From Chersky-840 sp035532735 (GTDB taxonomy: Bacteria; Actinomycetota; Acidimicrobiia; Acidimicrobiales; UBA8190): a stretch of 34,641 nucleotides of DNA. The notes beneath the pieces were generated by a model. It ran no database searches. It worked only from the letters and a program-made list of their open reading frames with translations, and had not been told where the DNA came from. The DNA lies in assembly GCA_035532735.1 (NCBI GenBank), contig DATKQM010000021.1, positions 1 to 34,641 on the forward strand. The letters run 5' to 3'. Position 1 is the first letter of the stretch. Each line of letters opens with the position of its first letter. Shown here piece by piece: positions 1-7,052 of the stretch. A program made the translations under genes and the position numbers.

Positions 1-963
1 GGCCGCGTCGCGCTCGGTGAGCTCGACGCGGGCCTCGGTCGCGAAGGCGAGCACGCCGGCGGGCCCTTCGCCGTACTTGCGCGACAGCTCCCGGAGCAAT
101 TGGCGCCGCGCCCGGACTTCCTCGAGGCGCTCGGGGTCGTCGTCCCAGGTCTCGATGACCTGACGGAGCTCGGAGGCGGCGTCCGCCGCGTCGGCCTGGA
201 GCGACGCCAACCGTCCGTTGAGCACCGCCAGCGGACCTCGACCGTCGAGCGCGGCCCGAGCCGCGCCCAGCAGGTCGATGACGTCAGGGGCCTGGTCATC
301 GCCATTGTCGAGAGCTTCCAACGCGCTGGCCGCCGCGTCGCGGTGTGCCGTCGCCGCCGACAGGCGATCCTCTTCCTCTTCGAGGGTTTGGTCTTCGTTC
401 GGGTCGTGCAGCCCGGCGGCGTCGATCTCGTCGAGTTGGTACCGGAGCAGATCGGCCTGACGGGCGCGGGCGCGGTCGTCGCCGCCCAGGGCCTCGAGCT
501 CCGCGTGCAGGGCTCGGCGCTCGGATCGAGCCACGCTGAGCGGGCCGAGGTCGATCGCGGCGAAAGCGTCCAACGCTCGTCGCTGCGCGGCAGGATCGAG
601 CAGCGACTGTTGGGAGTGTTGTCCGTGCAGCTCGAGCAGTCGGGCCCCGGCTTCGGCCAGGGCCGAGACCGGAGCCATCCGACCGTCGATCCAGGCTCGG
701 GAGCGACCGTGGGCCGGGACGGCGCGGGCCAGGATGATCTCGTCGTCACCGTCGAGGGCGAATCGTCCTTCGACCAAGGCCTCGCTGGCTCCGGGCCGGA
801 CCAGGCTGGGATCGGCGCGCCCCCCGACGAGGAGTTCCAGGGCGTCGACGAGCAGAGTCTTGCCCGCTCCGGTCTCCCCGGTGAGTGCGGTCATGCCCGG
901 CCCGAGGTCCAGCGCCACCGACTCGATGACGCCGAGGTCACGGACCCGCAGTTCGACCAGCAC
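1..963 (-). CDS. recN: DNA repair ATPase RecN (C-terminus cut by window edge)
   Basis: RecN is an SMC-like ATPase that acts at double-strand breaks during recombinational repair in the cytoplasm. The 321 visible codons give the N-terminal ATPase lobe, with Walker A GETGAGKT at residues 29-36, followed by the RecN-type block containing LLELHGQHSQQSLLDP, and then the start of a charged Glu/Arg-rich coiled coil. The C-terminal half, with Walker B, lies beyond position 1. The GTG start at 963 follows a GAGGAG ribosome-binding site with 8 nt spacing. The gene begins 12 nt after the nadK stop, so it is the last visible member of a tlyA-nadK-recN operon, the same order as in Mycobacterium tuberculosis (Rv1694-Rv1696). 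No separate promoter is visible. Identification is firm. Confidence 0.95.
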   Translation of the reverse strand, partial: MLVELRVRDLGVIESVALDLGPGMTALTGETGAGKTLLVDALELLVGGRADPSLVRPGASEALVEGRFALDGDDEIILARAVPAHGRSRAWIDGRMAPVSALAEAGARLLELHGQHSQQSLLDPAAQRRALDAFAAIDLGPLSVARSERRALHAELEALGGDDRARARQADLLRYQLDEIDAAGLHDPNEDQTLEEEEDRLSAATAHRDAAASALEALDNGDDQAPDVIDLLGAARAALDGRGPLAVLNGRLASLQADAADAASELRQVIETWDDDPERLEEVRARRQLLRELSRKYGEGPAGVLAFATEARVELTERDAA

Positions 964-975
964 GGCGAGCGCTCC

Positions 976-1869
976 TCAGCGATCCGCCAGGTGGAACCTG
1001 GCTCTGAGGATCGAGAAGAAGTGGCGGGGCCCGAAGGTGACCAGACGCGCCGGTGACGGCGAGACGCGACACACCACGGCGTCGCCCGGTTCCAGTGCGT
1101 CGGAGCTCTGCCCGTCGAGCACGAGCACGGCCGGGCGCGGGCCCAAGAGCTCGAGGCGGACCCACTGCTCGGGATCGAGAACCAGGGGGCGGTCGAAGAG
1201 CATGTGCGGTGACACCGGCGTGAGCACAACGGCGCGCAGGCCGGGGCTGAGGATGGGTCCGCGCGCGGAGAGGTTGTAGGCGGTCGAGCCCGTCGGCGTG
1301 GCCACCAGGAGCCCGTCCGCGGCGTAGGTGACGAACGGTCGGCCGGCGATGGAAGCCGCCACGCGGATGGTGTGCCCGGGCACGGTCTTCTCGACGACCG
1401 CCTCGTTGAGCACGACGATCCGCCGGTCGTCGGGTGTGGTGGCAGAACCTCCTCGTTCCACGGCGACCTCGAGGGTGACGCGCTCCTCGACGGTGTACTG
1501 GCCGGAAAGGAAACGCTCCAGCGCGGGCTCGAGGCCGTCGGGCTCGACCTCGGTGAGATAGCCCAGGCGGCCGAGGTTGACACCGAGAACAGGCGTGCCA
1601 TGGGTACAGGCGAGGGCCACGGTGCGGAGCATGGTGCCGTCCCCGCCGAGGCTCACAGCCAGATCCACGGTGGCATCGAACGCCGGGCTCGGACCGGGCA
1701 TGCCCGTCGCGACGCCGCGGCCGGCGACGGTCGGACCGTCCTCGGGAGGGCCGGCGTCCCACACCTCGACGACGACGTGGCCTCGTTCCTCCAGCCACGT
1801 CGCACCCTGGCGGGCGATGGCGGCAGCTTCGAGGCGTTCGGGGTGCACGACGAATGCGATGGTGGCCAC
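976..1869 (-). CDS. nadK: NAD kinase
   Basis: ATP- or polyphosphate-dependent NAD kinase, making NADP in the cytoplasm. The product is 297 aa, the usual family length. It carries the diagnostic GGDGT motif in SLGGDGTMLRT near residue 70, followed by the conserved GVNLGRLGYLTEV segment and the C-terminal all-beta domain. The GTG start at 1869 is chosen because the family begins shortly before the strand IAFVVHPER; an ATG further upstream at 1923 would only add an Arg/Gly-rich stretch that overlaps tlyA. The gene starts 5 nt after the tlyA stop and is followed 12 nt later by recN, so the three are probably cotranscribed and translationally coupled. Family assignment is firm; only the start is open. 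Confidence 0.95.
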   Translation of the reverse strand: MATIAFVVHPERLEAAAIARQGATWLEERGHVVVEVWDAGPPEDGPTVAGRGVATGMPGPSPAFDATVDLAVSLGGDGTMLRTVALACTHGTPVLGVNLGRLGYLTEVEPDGLEPALERFLSGQYTVEERVTLEVAVERGGSATTPDDRRIVVLNEAVVEKTVPGHTIRVAASIAGRPFVTYAADGLLVATPTGSTAYNLSARGPILSPGLRAVVLTPVSPHMLFDRPLVLDPEQWVRLELLGPRPAVLVLDGQSSDALEPGDAVVCRVSPSPARLVTFGPRHFFSILRARFHLADR

Positions 1870-1874
1870 GTTCT

Positions 1875-2684
1875 CTACCGGTCCGGGGCCTCGGCCACGG
1901 CCCCGTCGAGCGCATCGGCCCACGTGCCGGAGTCGGCTGGCGCCCCGTGTGCCACGGCATGGAGGAGGAATTCGGCATTGCCGGCCGGGCCTAGGAGAGG
2001 TGACGCCATGGCCCCCATGATGGTGGCTCCCTGTGACGCGAAGGCGGAGGCCACCTTTTCGAGAGCGGCCCGACGCAGTGCAGGATCTCGGATCACGCCT
2101 TTTCCTCGGCTCACCTCGGTGCGACCCGCTTCGAATTGGGGCTTGACGAGCACGACGACGTCAGCACCACCTCGGGCCAGGGAGCCGACGAGCACGGGGG
2201 CCACCGTGACGAGCGAGATGAACGACAGGTCGGCCACGAGGAGGTCGAATTCACCGCCGACCGCTGAGGCTGCCAAGGTCCGGATGTTGGTCCGCTCCCG
2301 GACCTCGACGCGGTCGTCGGAGCGTAGCCGCCCATCGAGTTGACCGTGGCCGACGTCCACGGCAACGACCGTCGACGCGCCGTGACGAAGGAGGCAGTCG
2401 GTGAAACCGCCCGTCGACGCGCCGGCGTCGAGGCAGCGTCGACCCGCGACGACCAACGAGAAGCGGTCGATGGCAGCTTCGAGCTTGTGTCCCCCGCGCG
2501 ACACGAAGCGAGGCGAGTCCGTGCCGATGACGACCACGGGATCGGACGGTGCCACCAGGCGAGCAGGTTTGTCGGCGCGCGATCCGCTTACCAGCACCGC
2601 GCCTTGTTCGACGAGAAGTCGGGCGCTCTCTCGGGAGTCGGCCAATCCCCGCCGCACGAGCTCGGTGTCGAGTCTGCGGCGCAC
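1875..2684 (-). CDS. tlyA: TlyA family rRNA (cytidine-2'-O)-methyltransferase
   Basis: TlyA 2'-O-methylates cytidines in 16S and 23S rRNA; in mycobacteria its loss gives capreomycin resistance (family knowledge). The 269-aa product matches the family length. An N-terminal S4 RNA-binding domain covers about residues 1-60 (LDTELVRRGLADSRESA, then a SRGGHKLEAAID junction). It is followed by an FtsJ-like Rossmann methyltransferase with SAM-binding motif LDAGASTGGFTDCLL, VAVDVGHGQL, the DLSFISL strand and VKPQFEAGR. The GTG at 2684 is the first in-frame start after the stop of the preceding gene (11 nt gap) and places the S4 domain at the N-terminus. The open frame extends far upstream, but that part is antisense-like Arg/Gly-rich sequence overlapping two other genes. 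The nadK start follows 5 nt downstream. Confidence 0.94.
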   Translation of the reverse strand: MRRRLDTELVRRGLADSRESARLLVEQGAVLVSGSRADKPARLVAPSDPVVVIGTDSPRFVSRGGHKLEAAIDRFSLVVAGRRCLDAGASTGGFTDCLLRHGASTVVAVDVGHGQLDGRLRSDDRVEVRERTNIRTLAASAVGGEFDLLVADLSFISLVTVAPVLVGSLARGGADVVVLVKPQFEAGRTEVSRGKGVIRDPALRRAALEKVASAFASQGATIMGAMASPLLGPAGNAEFLLHAVAHGAPADSGTWADALDGAVAEAPDR

Positions 2685-2695
2685 CGGCGTTCGAG

Positions 2696-3136
2696 TCAGG
2701 CGCCCGCCTTCTTGGCGGTGGCCTTCTTCGTCCCCGATGCCTTGTGAGCCGCGCTCTTGGCCGGGCCCGTCTTCGACGCCGTGGGCTTCTTCGTACCAGA
2801 CTTCTTCGACTTGCCCGCCGGGCGATGCGTCGCCTTGCGGCCGGCCGCCGACGAACGGGCCAGGATGTCGGCGACCTTCTTGGCGAGGTCGTCGACATTC
2901 GTGAAGCCGAGCTCCTTGAGCTGCTGGCGTACCTCGCCGCGGACGGTGCTCACGAGTGCCTCGGAGCGGTCGCGGCTGGTCTTCACCAGATCTTCGACCC
3001 ATTCCTGGGCGCGGTGACGCTCGAGCTCTCCCGCCTTGATCAGCTCGCGTACCAATTCCTCGGCACGCGAGCGGGTGATCTGGGTCAGTGTGGTGGCGGC
3101 TTCGACGTATCGGCGCAGTCCGTCGTTCTCGGTCAT
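2696..3136 (-). CDS. Phasin-like coiled-coil protein with histone-H1-like Lys/Ala tail
   Basis: The 146-aa product has two parts. Residues 1 to about 90 are charged and helical with no Cys, resembling the amphipathic helix of polyhydroxyalkanoate-granule-associated phasins and their actinobacterial relatives (RSRAEELVRELIKAGELE, LVKTSRDRSEALVSTVRGEV). Residues 95-146 are almost only Lys, Ala, Gly, Ser, Thr and Pro (GTKKPTASKTGPAKSAAHK), like the DNA-binding tail of PhaF-type phasins and of histone H1. A role in DNA or granule association is inference; no PHA synthase gene is in this window. The ATG at 3136 is 6 nt after a TAGCGT -10 element, so the message is probably leaderless. It occupies the slot of the small Rv1693 gene in mycobacteria but is much larger. 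Confidence 0.8.
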   Translation of the reverse strand: MTENDGLRRYVEAATTLTQITRSRAEELVRELIKAGELERHRAQEWVEDLVKTSRDRSEALVSTVRGEVRQQLKELGFTNVDDLAKKVADILARSSAAGRKATHRPAGKSKKSGTKKPTASKTGPAKSAAHKASGTKKATAKKAGA

Positions 3137-3142
3137 GGCGCC

Positions 3143-3171
3143 ACGCTAGGACCCCCTTGGTGACCCGGCAA
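3143..3171 (-). promoter_or_regulatory. Leaderless promoter of the phasin-tlyA-nadK-recN unit
   Basis: Reading the minus strand, TTGCCG (3171-3166) and TAGCGT (3148-3143) are separated by 17 nt and resemble -35 and -10 elements of the housekeeping sigma factor. The ATG at 3136 lies only 6 nt beyond the -10 box, so the first transcribed base would be at or next to the start codon. The -35 box lies inside the distal arm of the hairpin that follows the upstream phosphatase gene. Confidence 0.55.
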
Positions 3172-3196
3172 GAGGAGGAAGGCCCATTGCCGGTCA
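3161..3196 (-). terminator. Hairpin after the HAD phosphatase gene
   Basis: On the minus strand TGACCGGCAA (3196-3187) and TTGCCGGGTCA (3171-3161) form a 10-bp stem with one extra G and a 15-nt loop. The hairpin begins at the TGA stop codon of the phosphatase gene. There is no U-tract, as is common in GC-rich actinobacteria, so termination is a prediction. Its distal arm contains the -35 box of the next gene. Confidence 0.5.
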
Positions 3197-4078
3197 TCCA
3201 TTGGTGTCGAGGTGGCGGGCCACGAGGGTCTCGAGGTCGGGCGCTTCCTCGTCGGGTTCGACCACCATCGGCTCGCGTCCGTCCGATGTCACCCCGGTGC
3301 GAACCAGCGCGAAGAGGAGCCCGAGCCGGCGCGCCAGGGCTCCGTCGGTCGAGGGCCTGTCCCCCACCACGACGGCGGCGGCGGCGGCACGGCTGCGAAG
3401 CAGTGCCGCCATCGGTTCGTGCGGTTTCCCCGCCACCTCGGGTGTGGCCTGGGCGGCGGTCGCCACCGCGGCGAGGATCGCCCCCGATCCGGGGAGCAGG
3501 CGCTTGGGTGTGGGGTGGGTGGGATCCTCGTTGGTGCCGATGAACCGCGCCCCTAGGCGCACGGCGGTGGCCGCCGTGGAGAGGAGGTCGAAGTCGAATC
3601 GCCGGGTCCACCCCACCACGACCGCGTCGGCCGGGCCCTCGGGGAGAACCGAGATCCCCCGTTCGGCCAGGGCCTCGAGGACCCCACCGTCTCCGCATAC
3701 CACCGCTGTCGAACCGGGCGCGAGCATCGAGGCGGCTGCTTGGGCGGAGGTGACGATCTCCTCGGACGAGGCCTCGATGCCTGCCCGGGCGAGACGTTGG
3801 CGGAGCTCGGCCACGGTGGGCGACGCGTTGTTGGTGGCGAACACGACGCCATGGCCGGCCTGGCGCAGACGGGCCACGGCGTCGGCCGACCCCGCGATGG
3901 GTTGCTCGGCCAGCCACACCACCCCGTCGAGGTCGATGACCCATGTGCCTCGGGGACCGGCGTGTGCGCGCATCGGGTCATGTTCGCACGCTCCCGGGAC
4001 ATGCCCGGCGGGGAACTCGGGTCGTGGGTCGTGGTGTCCTGGGCCGTGGTGTCCTGGGTCGTGGGTCGTGGTGTCCAC
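3194..4078 (-). CDS. HAD-IIA (NagD-like) sugar-phosphate phosphatase
   Basis: A HAD-superfamily phosphatase of the NagD/IIA subfamily, cytoplasmic. All four motifs are visible: motif I in VIDLDGVVW (nucleophile Asp and acid/base Asp), motif II in ATNNASPTV, motif III Lys in AGKPHEPM, and motif IV in VVVGDRPSTDGALA. The mycobacterial gene in the same slot, Rv1692, is a glycerol-3-phosphate phosphatase, so a similar substrate is a reasonable guess. The GTG at 4078 directly abuts the TGA of the radical SAM gene, which favours coupled translation. It adds a 35-residue His/Asp/Pro/Gly-rich leader encoded by a tandem DNA repeat. The conserved core begins at Met36 (position 3973), which is the alternative start. 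A hairpin follows the stop codon. Confidence 0.88.
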   Translation of the reverse strand: MDTTTHDPGHHGPGHHDPRPEFPAGHVPGACEHDPMRAHAGPRGTWVIDLDGVVWLAEQPIAGSADAVARLRQAGHGVVFATNNASPTVAELRQRLARAGIEASSEEIVTSAQAAASMLAPGSTAVVCGDGGVLEALAERGISVLPEGPADAVVVGWTRRFDFDLLSTAATAVRLGARFIGTNEDPTHPTPKRLLPGSGAILAAVATAAQATPEVAGKPHEPMAALLRSRAAAAAVVVGDRPSTDGALARRLGLLFALVRTGVTSDGREPMVVEPDEEAPDLETLVARHLDTNG

Positions 4079-4079
4079 T
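4021..4079. repeat. Imperfect tandem repeat, 15-bp core unit
   Basis: On the plus strand the 15-mer gtcgtggtgtcctgg and close variants occur at 4028-4042, 4043-4057 and 4065-4079, with an extra 7-mer gtcgtgg at 4021-4027 and 4058-4064. If the phosphatase starts at its upstream GTG, the unit of 15 bp (5 codons) encodes an in-frame His-rich PGHHG/PGHHD repeat at its N-terminus. It is too short and irregular to be a CRISPR array. Confidence 0.75.
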
Positions 4080-5152
4080 CACGTGGGTGGGAGGAGGGGT
4101 AACTGCTCGACCGGCGTCGGGTCCGGCGGGACCGGGTCATCCAAAGCGATCCCCGGCACAGATCCGGCGGGATGGCCGAAGGTGTCGGCGGTGCTTCGCC
4201 GACGTCGTTCGGGAGCCACCACGCCGTGCACGCGCCGGGCGATGACGTCCTGTTCCCTCGACGGGAGATAGGCGGAACGCCCGTATCGATGAGCCAGGGC
4301 GGCGTGTCGCTCGGGATGGTGCTCTTTCACGAAGGTGAGGAAGTGCTCCTTCACCCCCTGACGCAGGTGGAGGGCGATGGGCGTGATGAAGACGGCACCG
4401 GCCTCGAGGCAGGCGGCGGCAACCTCCTCGAGCTGCTCCGGTGCGTCGGACCAACCGGGGATGATCGGTGCCATGAGGACTCCGGTGGGAATGCCGGCCT
4501 CGTTCAAGCGCCGTACGGCCTCGACCCGGCGTCGAGGATGAGGAGTGCCGGGCTCGGTCGACTTCCACACCGCCTCGTCGAGCGTGCCGATGGAGAGGTT
4601 GCAGTGCACCTCGGTGCGCGCCCGGGCGGCGACGAGGAGGTCGAGGTCGCGCAGGATCAGCGTCGACTTGGTCAGGATCGAGAAGGGATTGCGGGCCTCG
4701 CCCAGAGCCTCGACGATCCCGCGTGTGAGGTGATAGCGACCTTCGGCGCGCTGGTATGGGTCGGTGTTGGTCCCCATGGCGATGTGCTCACCGCGCCAAC
4801 GTGCGGAGCGCAGCTCGGCTCGGACACGCTCGACGGCGTTCACCTTCACCACGAGCTTGCGCTCGAAGTCCTTTCCGATGCCCAGCCCGAGATACTCATG
4901 GGTCGGACGCGCGAAGCAGTAGGCACAGGCGTGACTGCAGCCTCGGTAGGCGTTGATGGTGAACCGAAACGGCATCTGAGAGGCGGCCGGCACCTCGTTG
5001 ATCAGCCGTCGCGCGTTGACGTGGAGGAATTCGAGGCCCCGGTACTCGCCGATGCCGATGTGGCGGTCGACGAGCTCGTCCTCGGCGAAGAGCATGGGTT
5101 GGCCCCCGTCGTCGTCGGCTCTCTTCCATCGAAACGCCACGGGGTCGCCCAC
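4079..5152 (-). CDS. Rv2578c-type (SplB-like) radical SAM protein, LexA-controlled
   Basis: A 357-aa radical SAM enzyme of the family containing M. tuberculosis Rv2578c, which databases often name SplB-like after spore photoproduct lyase. The [4Fe-4S] motif is GCSHACAYCF (CX3CX2C), preceded by FRFTINAYR and followed by ARPTHEYLGLG. The segment MGTNTDPYQRAEGRYHLTRG and the SILTKSTLILRDLDLL strand are strongly conserved in the family. The true substrate is unknown to me; a DNA-damage role is inferred from control. The GTG at 5152 is chosen because it lies 8 nt after a TATGCT -10 box; a second GTG at 5140 is possible. A perfect LexA box fills the promoter spacer. The next gene, the HAD phosphatase, starts at the base after this stop codon. 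Confidence 0.9.
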   Translation of the reverse strand: MGDPVAFRWKRADDDGGQPMLFAEDELVDRHIGIGEYRGLEFLHVNARRLINEVPAASQMPFRFTINAYRGCSHACAYCFARPTHEYLGLGIGKDFERKLVVKVNAVERVRAELRSARWRGEHIAMGTNTDPYQRAEGRYHLTRGIVEALGEARNPFSILTKSTLILRDLDLLVAARARTEVHCNLSIGTLDEAVWKSTEPGTPHPRRRVEAVRRLNEAGIPTGVLMAPIIPGWSDAPEQLEEVAAACLEAGAVFITPIALHLRQGVKEHFLTFVKEHHPERHAALAHRYGRSAYLPSREQDVIARRVHGVVAPERRRRSTADTFGHPAGSVPGIALDDPVPPDPTPVEQLPLLPPT

Positions 5153-5160
5153 GATGGTGC

Positions 5161-5189
5161 AGCATATCGAACATACGTTCGACTGTCTC
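5161..5189 (-). promoter_or_regulatory. Promoter of the radical SAM gene with LexA operator in the spacer
   Basis: Minus-strand GAGACA (5189-5184) and TATGCT (5166-5161) are 17 nt apart, and the GTG start is 8 nt beyond the -10 box. The 17-nt spacer consists of the 16-bp LexA palindrome plus one base, so bound LexA would exclude RNA polymerase. The -35 box matches TTGACA at its last four positions. Confidence 0.65.
5167..5182. promoter_or_regulatory. Perfect actinobacterial SOS box (LexA operator)
   Basis: The sequence TCGAACATACGTTCGA is an exact palindrome in its arms (TCGAAC-N4-GTTCGA), the consensus LexA site of Mycobacterium and related actinobacteria. It lies 15 nt upstream of the radical SAM start codon and about 80 nt upstream of the divergent -10 box for the exported DMF-like protein, so its main target should be the radical SAM gene. 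Confidence 0.9.
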
Positions 5190-5237
5190 AGGCATTGGCG
5201 CCGCCGTCGGGAAGGGTCGATCCACCCACCGGTGCCT

Positions 5238-5266
5238 GGGACCCGGTCTGTCGTGCCGCTTAGTCT
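5238..5266 (+). promoter_or_regulatory. Candidate promoter of the Tat-exported DMF-like gene
   Basis: A TAGTCT -10 box at 5261-5266 has a poor -35 candidate (GGGACC, 5238-5243) 17 nt upstream. The base where transcription should begin, 6-7 nt downstream, coincides with an ATC codon at 5273 that opens the reading frame carrying the Tat signal. Other genes here have a start codon in exactly this position. Confidence 0.4.
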
Positions 5267-5272
5267 GGGGCC

Positions 5273-5539
5273 ATCGGTCCCTCGGAGACATCCCCTCCTG
5301 ACCGCTCTGGTGATGTCGAGGGCGCTGACAAGCACCATGAGACGGCTGTTACCCGGCGGAAGTTCCTGCGCGCCACGGGGGCGGGCCTGGGCCTGGCCGC
5401 CCTGAGCGGGGCCTCGTGGGAGCTGGGCGAGCAATTCGGATCCCGCCCCCTGGCCCAGGCGTCGAAAAAGGCGCGCATCGAACCGACCCCGGGCACTGAA
5501 CCCCGCCACCCCGGACCCCCGAGCCGGCACCCCGACACC
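5273..5539 (+). other. In-frame N-terminal extension with Tat signal but no canonical start codon
   Basis: The frame of the DMF-like gene is open from a TAG at 5261-5263 onward. It encodes TRRKFLRATGAG (twin-arginine motif at 5354-5374) followed by a hydrophobic stretch GLGLAALSGA and a Pro-rich linker. This is a typical Tat signal peptide and is unlikely to arise by chance. No ATG, GTG or TTG occurs in this frame between 5264 and 5539. The best-placed initiator is ATC at 5273, 6 nt after the TAGTCT box. An ancestral ATG or GTG mutated to ATC, or a sequencing error there, would look the same. Confidence 0.6.
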
Positions 5540-7015
5540 GTGCGCATGGTGACCCTTCCGAGCGGGGTGGTCGTCCCGTCAGCGGACTGGGTGGTCGCCG
5601 AGAACCAGCTACCGGGGACCGTTGAATGGGTGATGAGCGCCACCAGTCGGATCTGGGGCTACTCCGACCGCGTCAGTGCGGTGCGGGGCGAGGTCGTCAC
5701 CTTGTTCGTCGACCCGCCCCCCGTTCCCTATCAGGTCGAGCTCTACCGGATGGGGTACTACGGCGGGCTCGGTGGTCGATTGGTATGGCGCTCGACGTTG
5801 GTGGCGGGCGGGACTGGGCAACCGCCGTTCACGGTGGCACCGGGCACCAATATGGTCGAGTGTCAGTGGCGAGCCACGATGCGCGTCGTCATCGACGACT
5901 CGTGGAATCCAGGCGCGTATCTGTTCAAGCTCACCGGCGCCGACAACGGGATGACAGCGGGATACATCCCCTTGTGCGTCCGTGACGACCAAAGCACAGC
6001 GGCCTTCGCCATCATGCACTCGGTCACGACCTGGCAGGCGTACAACGCCTATGGGGGCAGGAGCTTGTACGTGGGACCGGGGACGGTGCGCGTCGGTGAG
6101 TCGGGTGCGGCCAATCGATCCCGGGTGGTGTCGTTCGACAGGCCCTACGACCAGCGGGGTTGGGGGGCACCGGACTTCACGGGCAATGAGTTCCCGCTGA
6201 TCTTCCTGGCCGAGAGCCTCGGGCTCGACGTCACCTACATCACGGACCTCGATCTCCATGCGGTGCCGGGGCGACTGGCCCGCCACCGTTGTCTGTTCAG
6301 TCTGGGACACGACGAGTACTGGTCGAGCACCATGCGCGATGGCGCGGCAGAGGCGCTGGCCCAAGGCGTGAACTTGGCGTTCCTCGGCGCCAATGCGGTG
6401 TATCGCCACATCCGTCTCGAGCCCTCGCCGCTCGGGGTCGACCGGCACCAGGTCTGCTACAAGTCCGACTTCGCCAAGGAGGACCCCCTGTGGGGCACCG
6501 ACCCGGCCGAGGTCACCGCCAACTGGCCCGACGGGCCTGTCCCCCGACCCGAACAAGAGCTCGTGGGCTCGCAGTACGCAGACGTCGATGCCAAGGCGGA
6601 CATGGTCGTCGCCGATGCCAGCGGGTGGATCTTCTCGGGCACGGGGCTGACTGACGGACAACATCTGGCCCGAGTCGTCCAAGGCGAGTACGACACCTAC
6701 GAACCGAACCTGAGCGGACCGTCCAACGTCACGATCCTGGCCCACTCTCCGGTTGCCAACCGTGGACGCGGGCGGTTCTCGGACATGACCTACTACACCG
6801 TGTCGGGAGGTGGCGGGGTTCTCGCTTCGGGGTCGGCGATGTTCGTGTTCCGACTCTCGGACTCCCCTCGCCTCGATCCCAACATCGTGTTCCCGGCCAT
6901 CCCCGGCGTCACCCCGGTGCTCTGGCGCATGATGGAGAACGTCTTCGCGCTCTTCGGTGCAGGCCCGGCCTCGTCCACGCAACCGTCGGTCGCCAACTGG
7001 CAACAGTTCGCCTGA
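5540..7015 (+). CDS. Exported protein with N,N-dimethylformamidase beta-subunit-like domain
   Basis: From the first canonical start (GTG 5540) the product is 491 aa; with the upstream Tat signal it would be about 580. An N-terminal beta-sandwich region (VSAVRGEVVTLFVDPPPV, YRMGYYGGLGGRLVW) precedes a region resembling the C-terminal domain of the N,N-dimethylformamidase large subunit, with MHSVTTWQAYNAYGG, FDRPYDQRG, YITDLDLHA and LFSLGHDEYWS. These motifs recur in a broad group of secreted actinobacterial proteins whose substrates are mostly unknown; a hydrolase role is inferred and amidase activity is not shown. The Tat signal suggests it folds with a metal in the cytoplasm before export. 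It is followed 37 nt later by a flavodoxin-like gene on the same strand. A canonical start for the exported form is missing. Confidence 0.8.
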   Translation: MRMVTLPSGVVVPSADWVVAENQLPGTVEWVMSATSRIWGYSDRVSAVRGEVVTLFVDPPPVPYQVELYRMGYYGGLGGRLVWRSTLVAGGTGQPPFTVAPGTNMVECQWRATMRVVIDDSWNPGAYLFKLTGADNGMTAGYIPLCVRDDQSTAAFAIMHSVTTWQAYNAYGGRSLYVGPGTVRVGESGAANRSRVVSFDRPYDQRGWGAPDFTGNEFPLIFLAESLGLDVTYITDLDLHAVPGRLARHRCLFSLGHDEYWSSTMRDGAAEALAQGVNLAFLGANAVYRHIRLEPSPLGVDRHQVCYKSDFAKEDPLWGTDPAEVTANWPDGPVPRPEQELVGSQYADVDAKADMVVADASGWIFSGTGLTDGQHLARVVQGEYDTYEPNLSGPSNVTILAHSPVANRGRGRFSDMTYYTVSGGGGVLASGSAMFVFRLSDSPRLDPNIVFPAIPGVTPVLWRMMENVFALFGAGPASSTQPSVANWQQFA

Positions 7016-7052
7016 CGGCTGGTCCGGGACAACTCATGGAGAAGACAGGAGC

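Noticed and set aside
100..1056. Long plus-strand ORF of 318 codons
   Set aside because: Antisense to recN, whose minus-strand frame has Walker A and clear RecN homology; the plus frame is an Arg/Gly/Val-rich shadow typical of GC-rich DNA.
2685..3944. Upstream 420 codons of the tlyA frame as an extended or fused protein
   Set aside because: This part overlaps the phasin-like and phosphatase genes on the same strand in another frame and is low-complexity Arg/Gly/Pro; tlyA starts at 2684.
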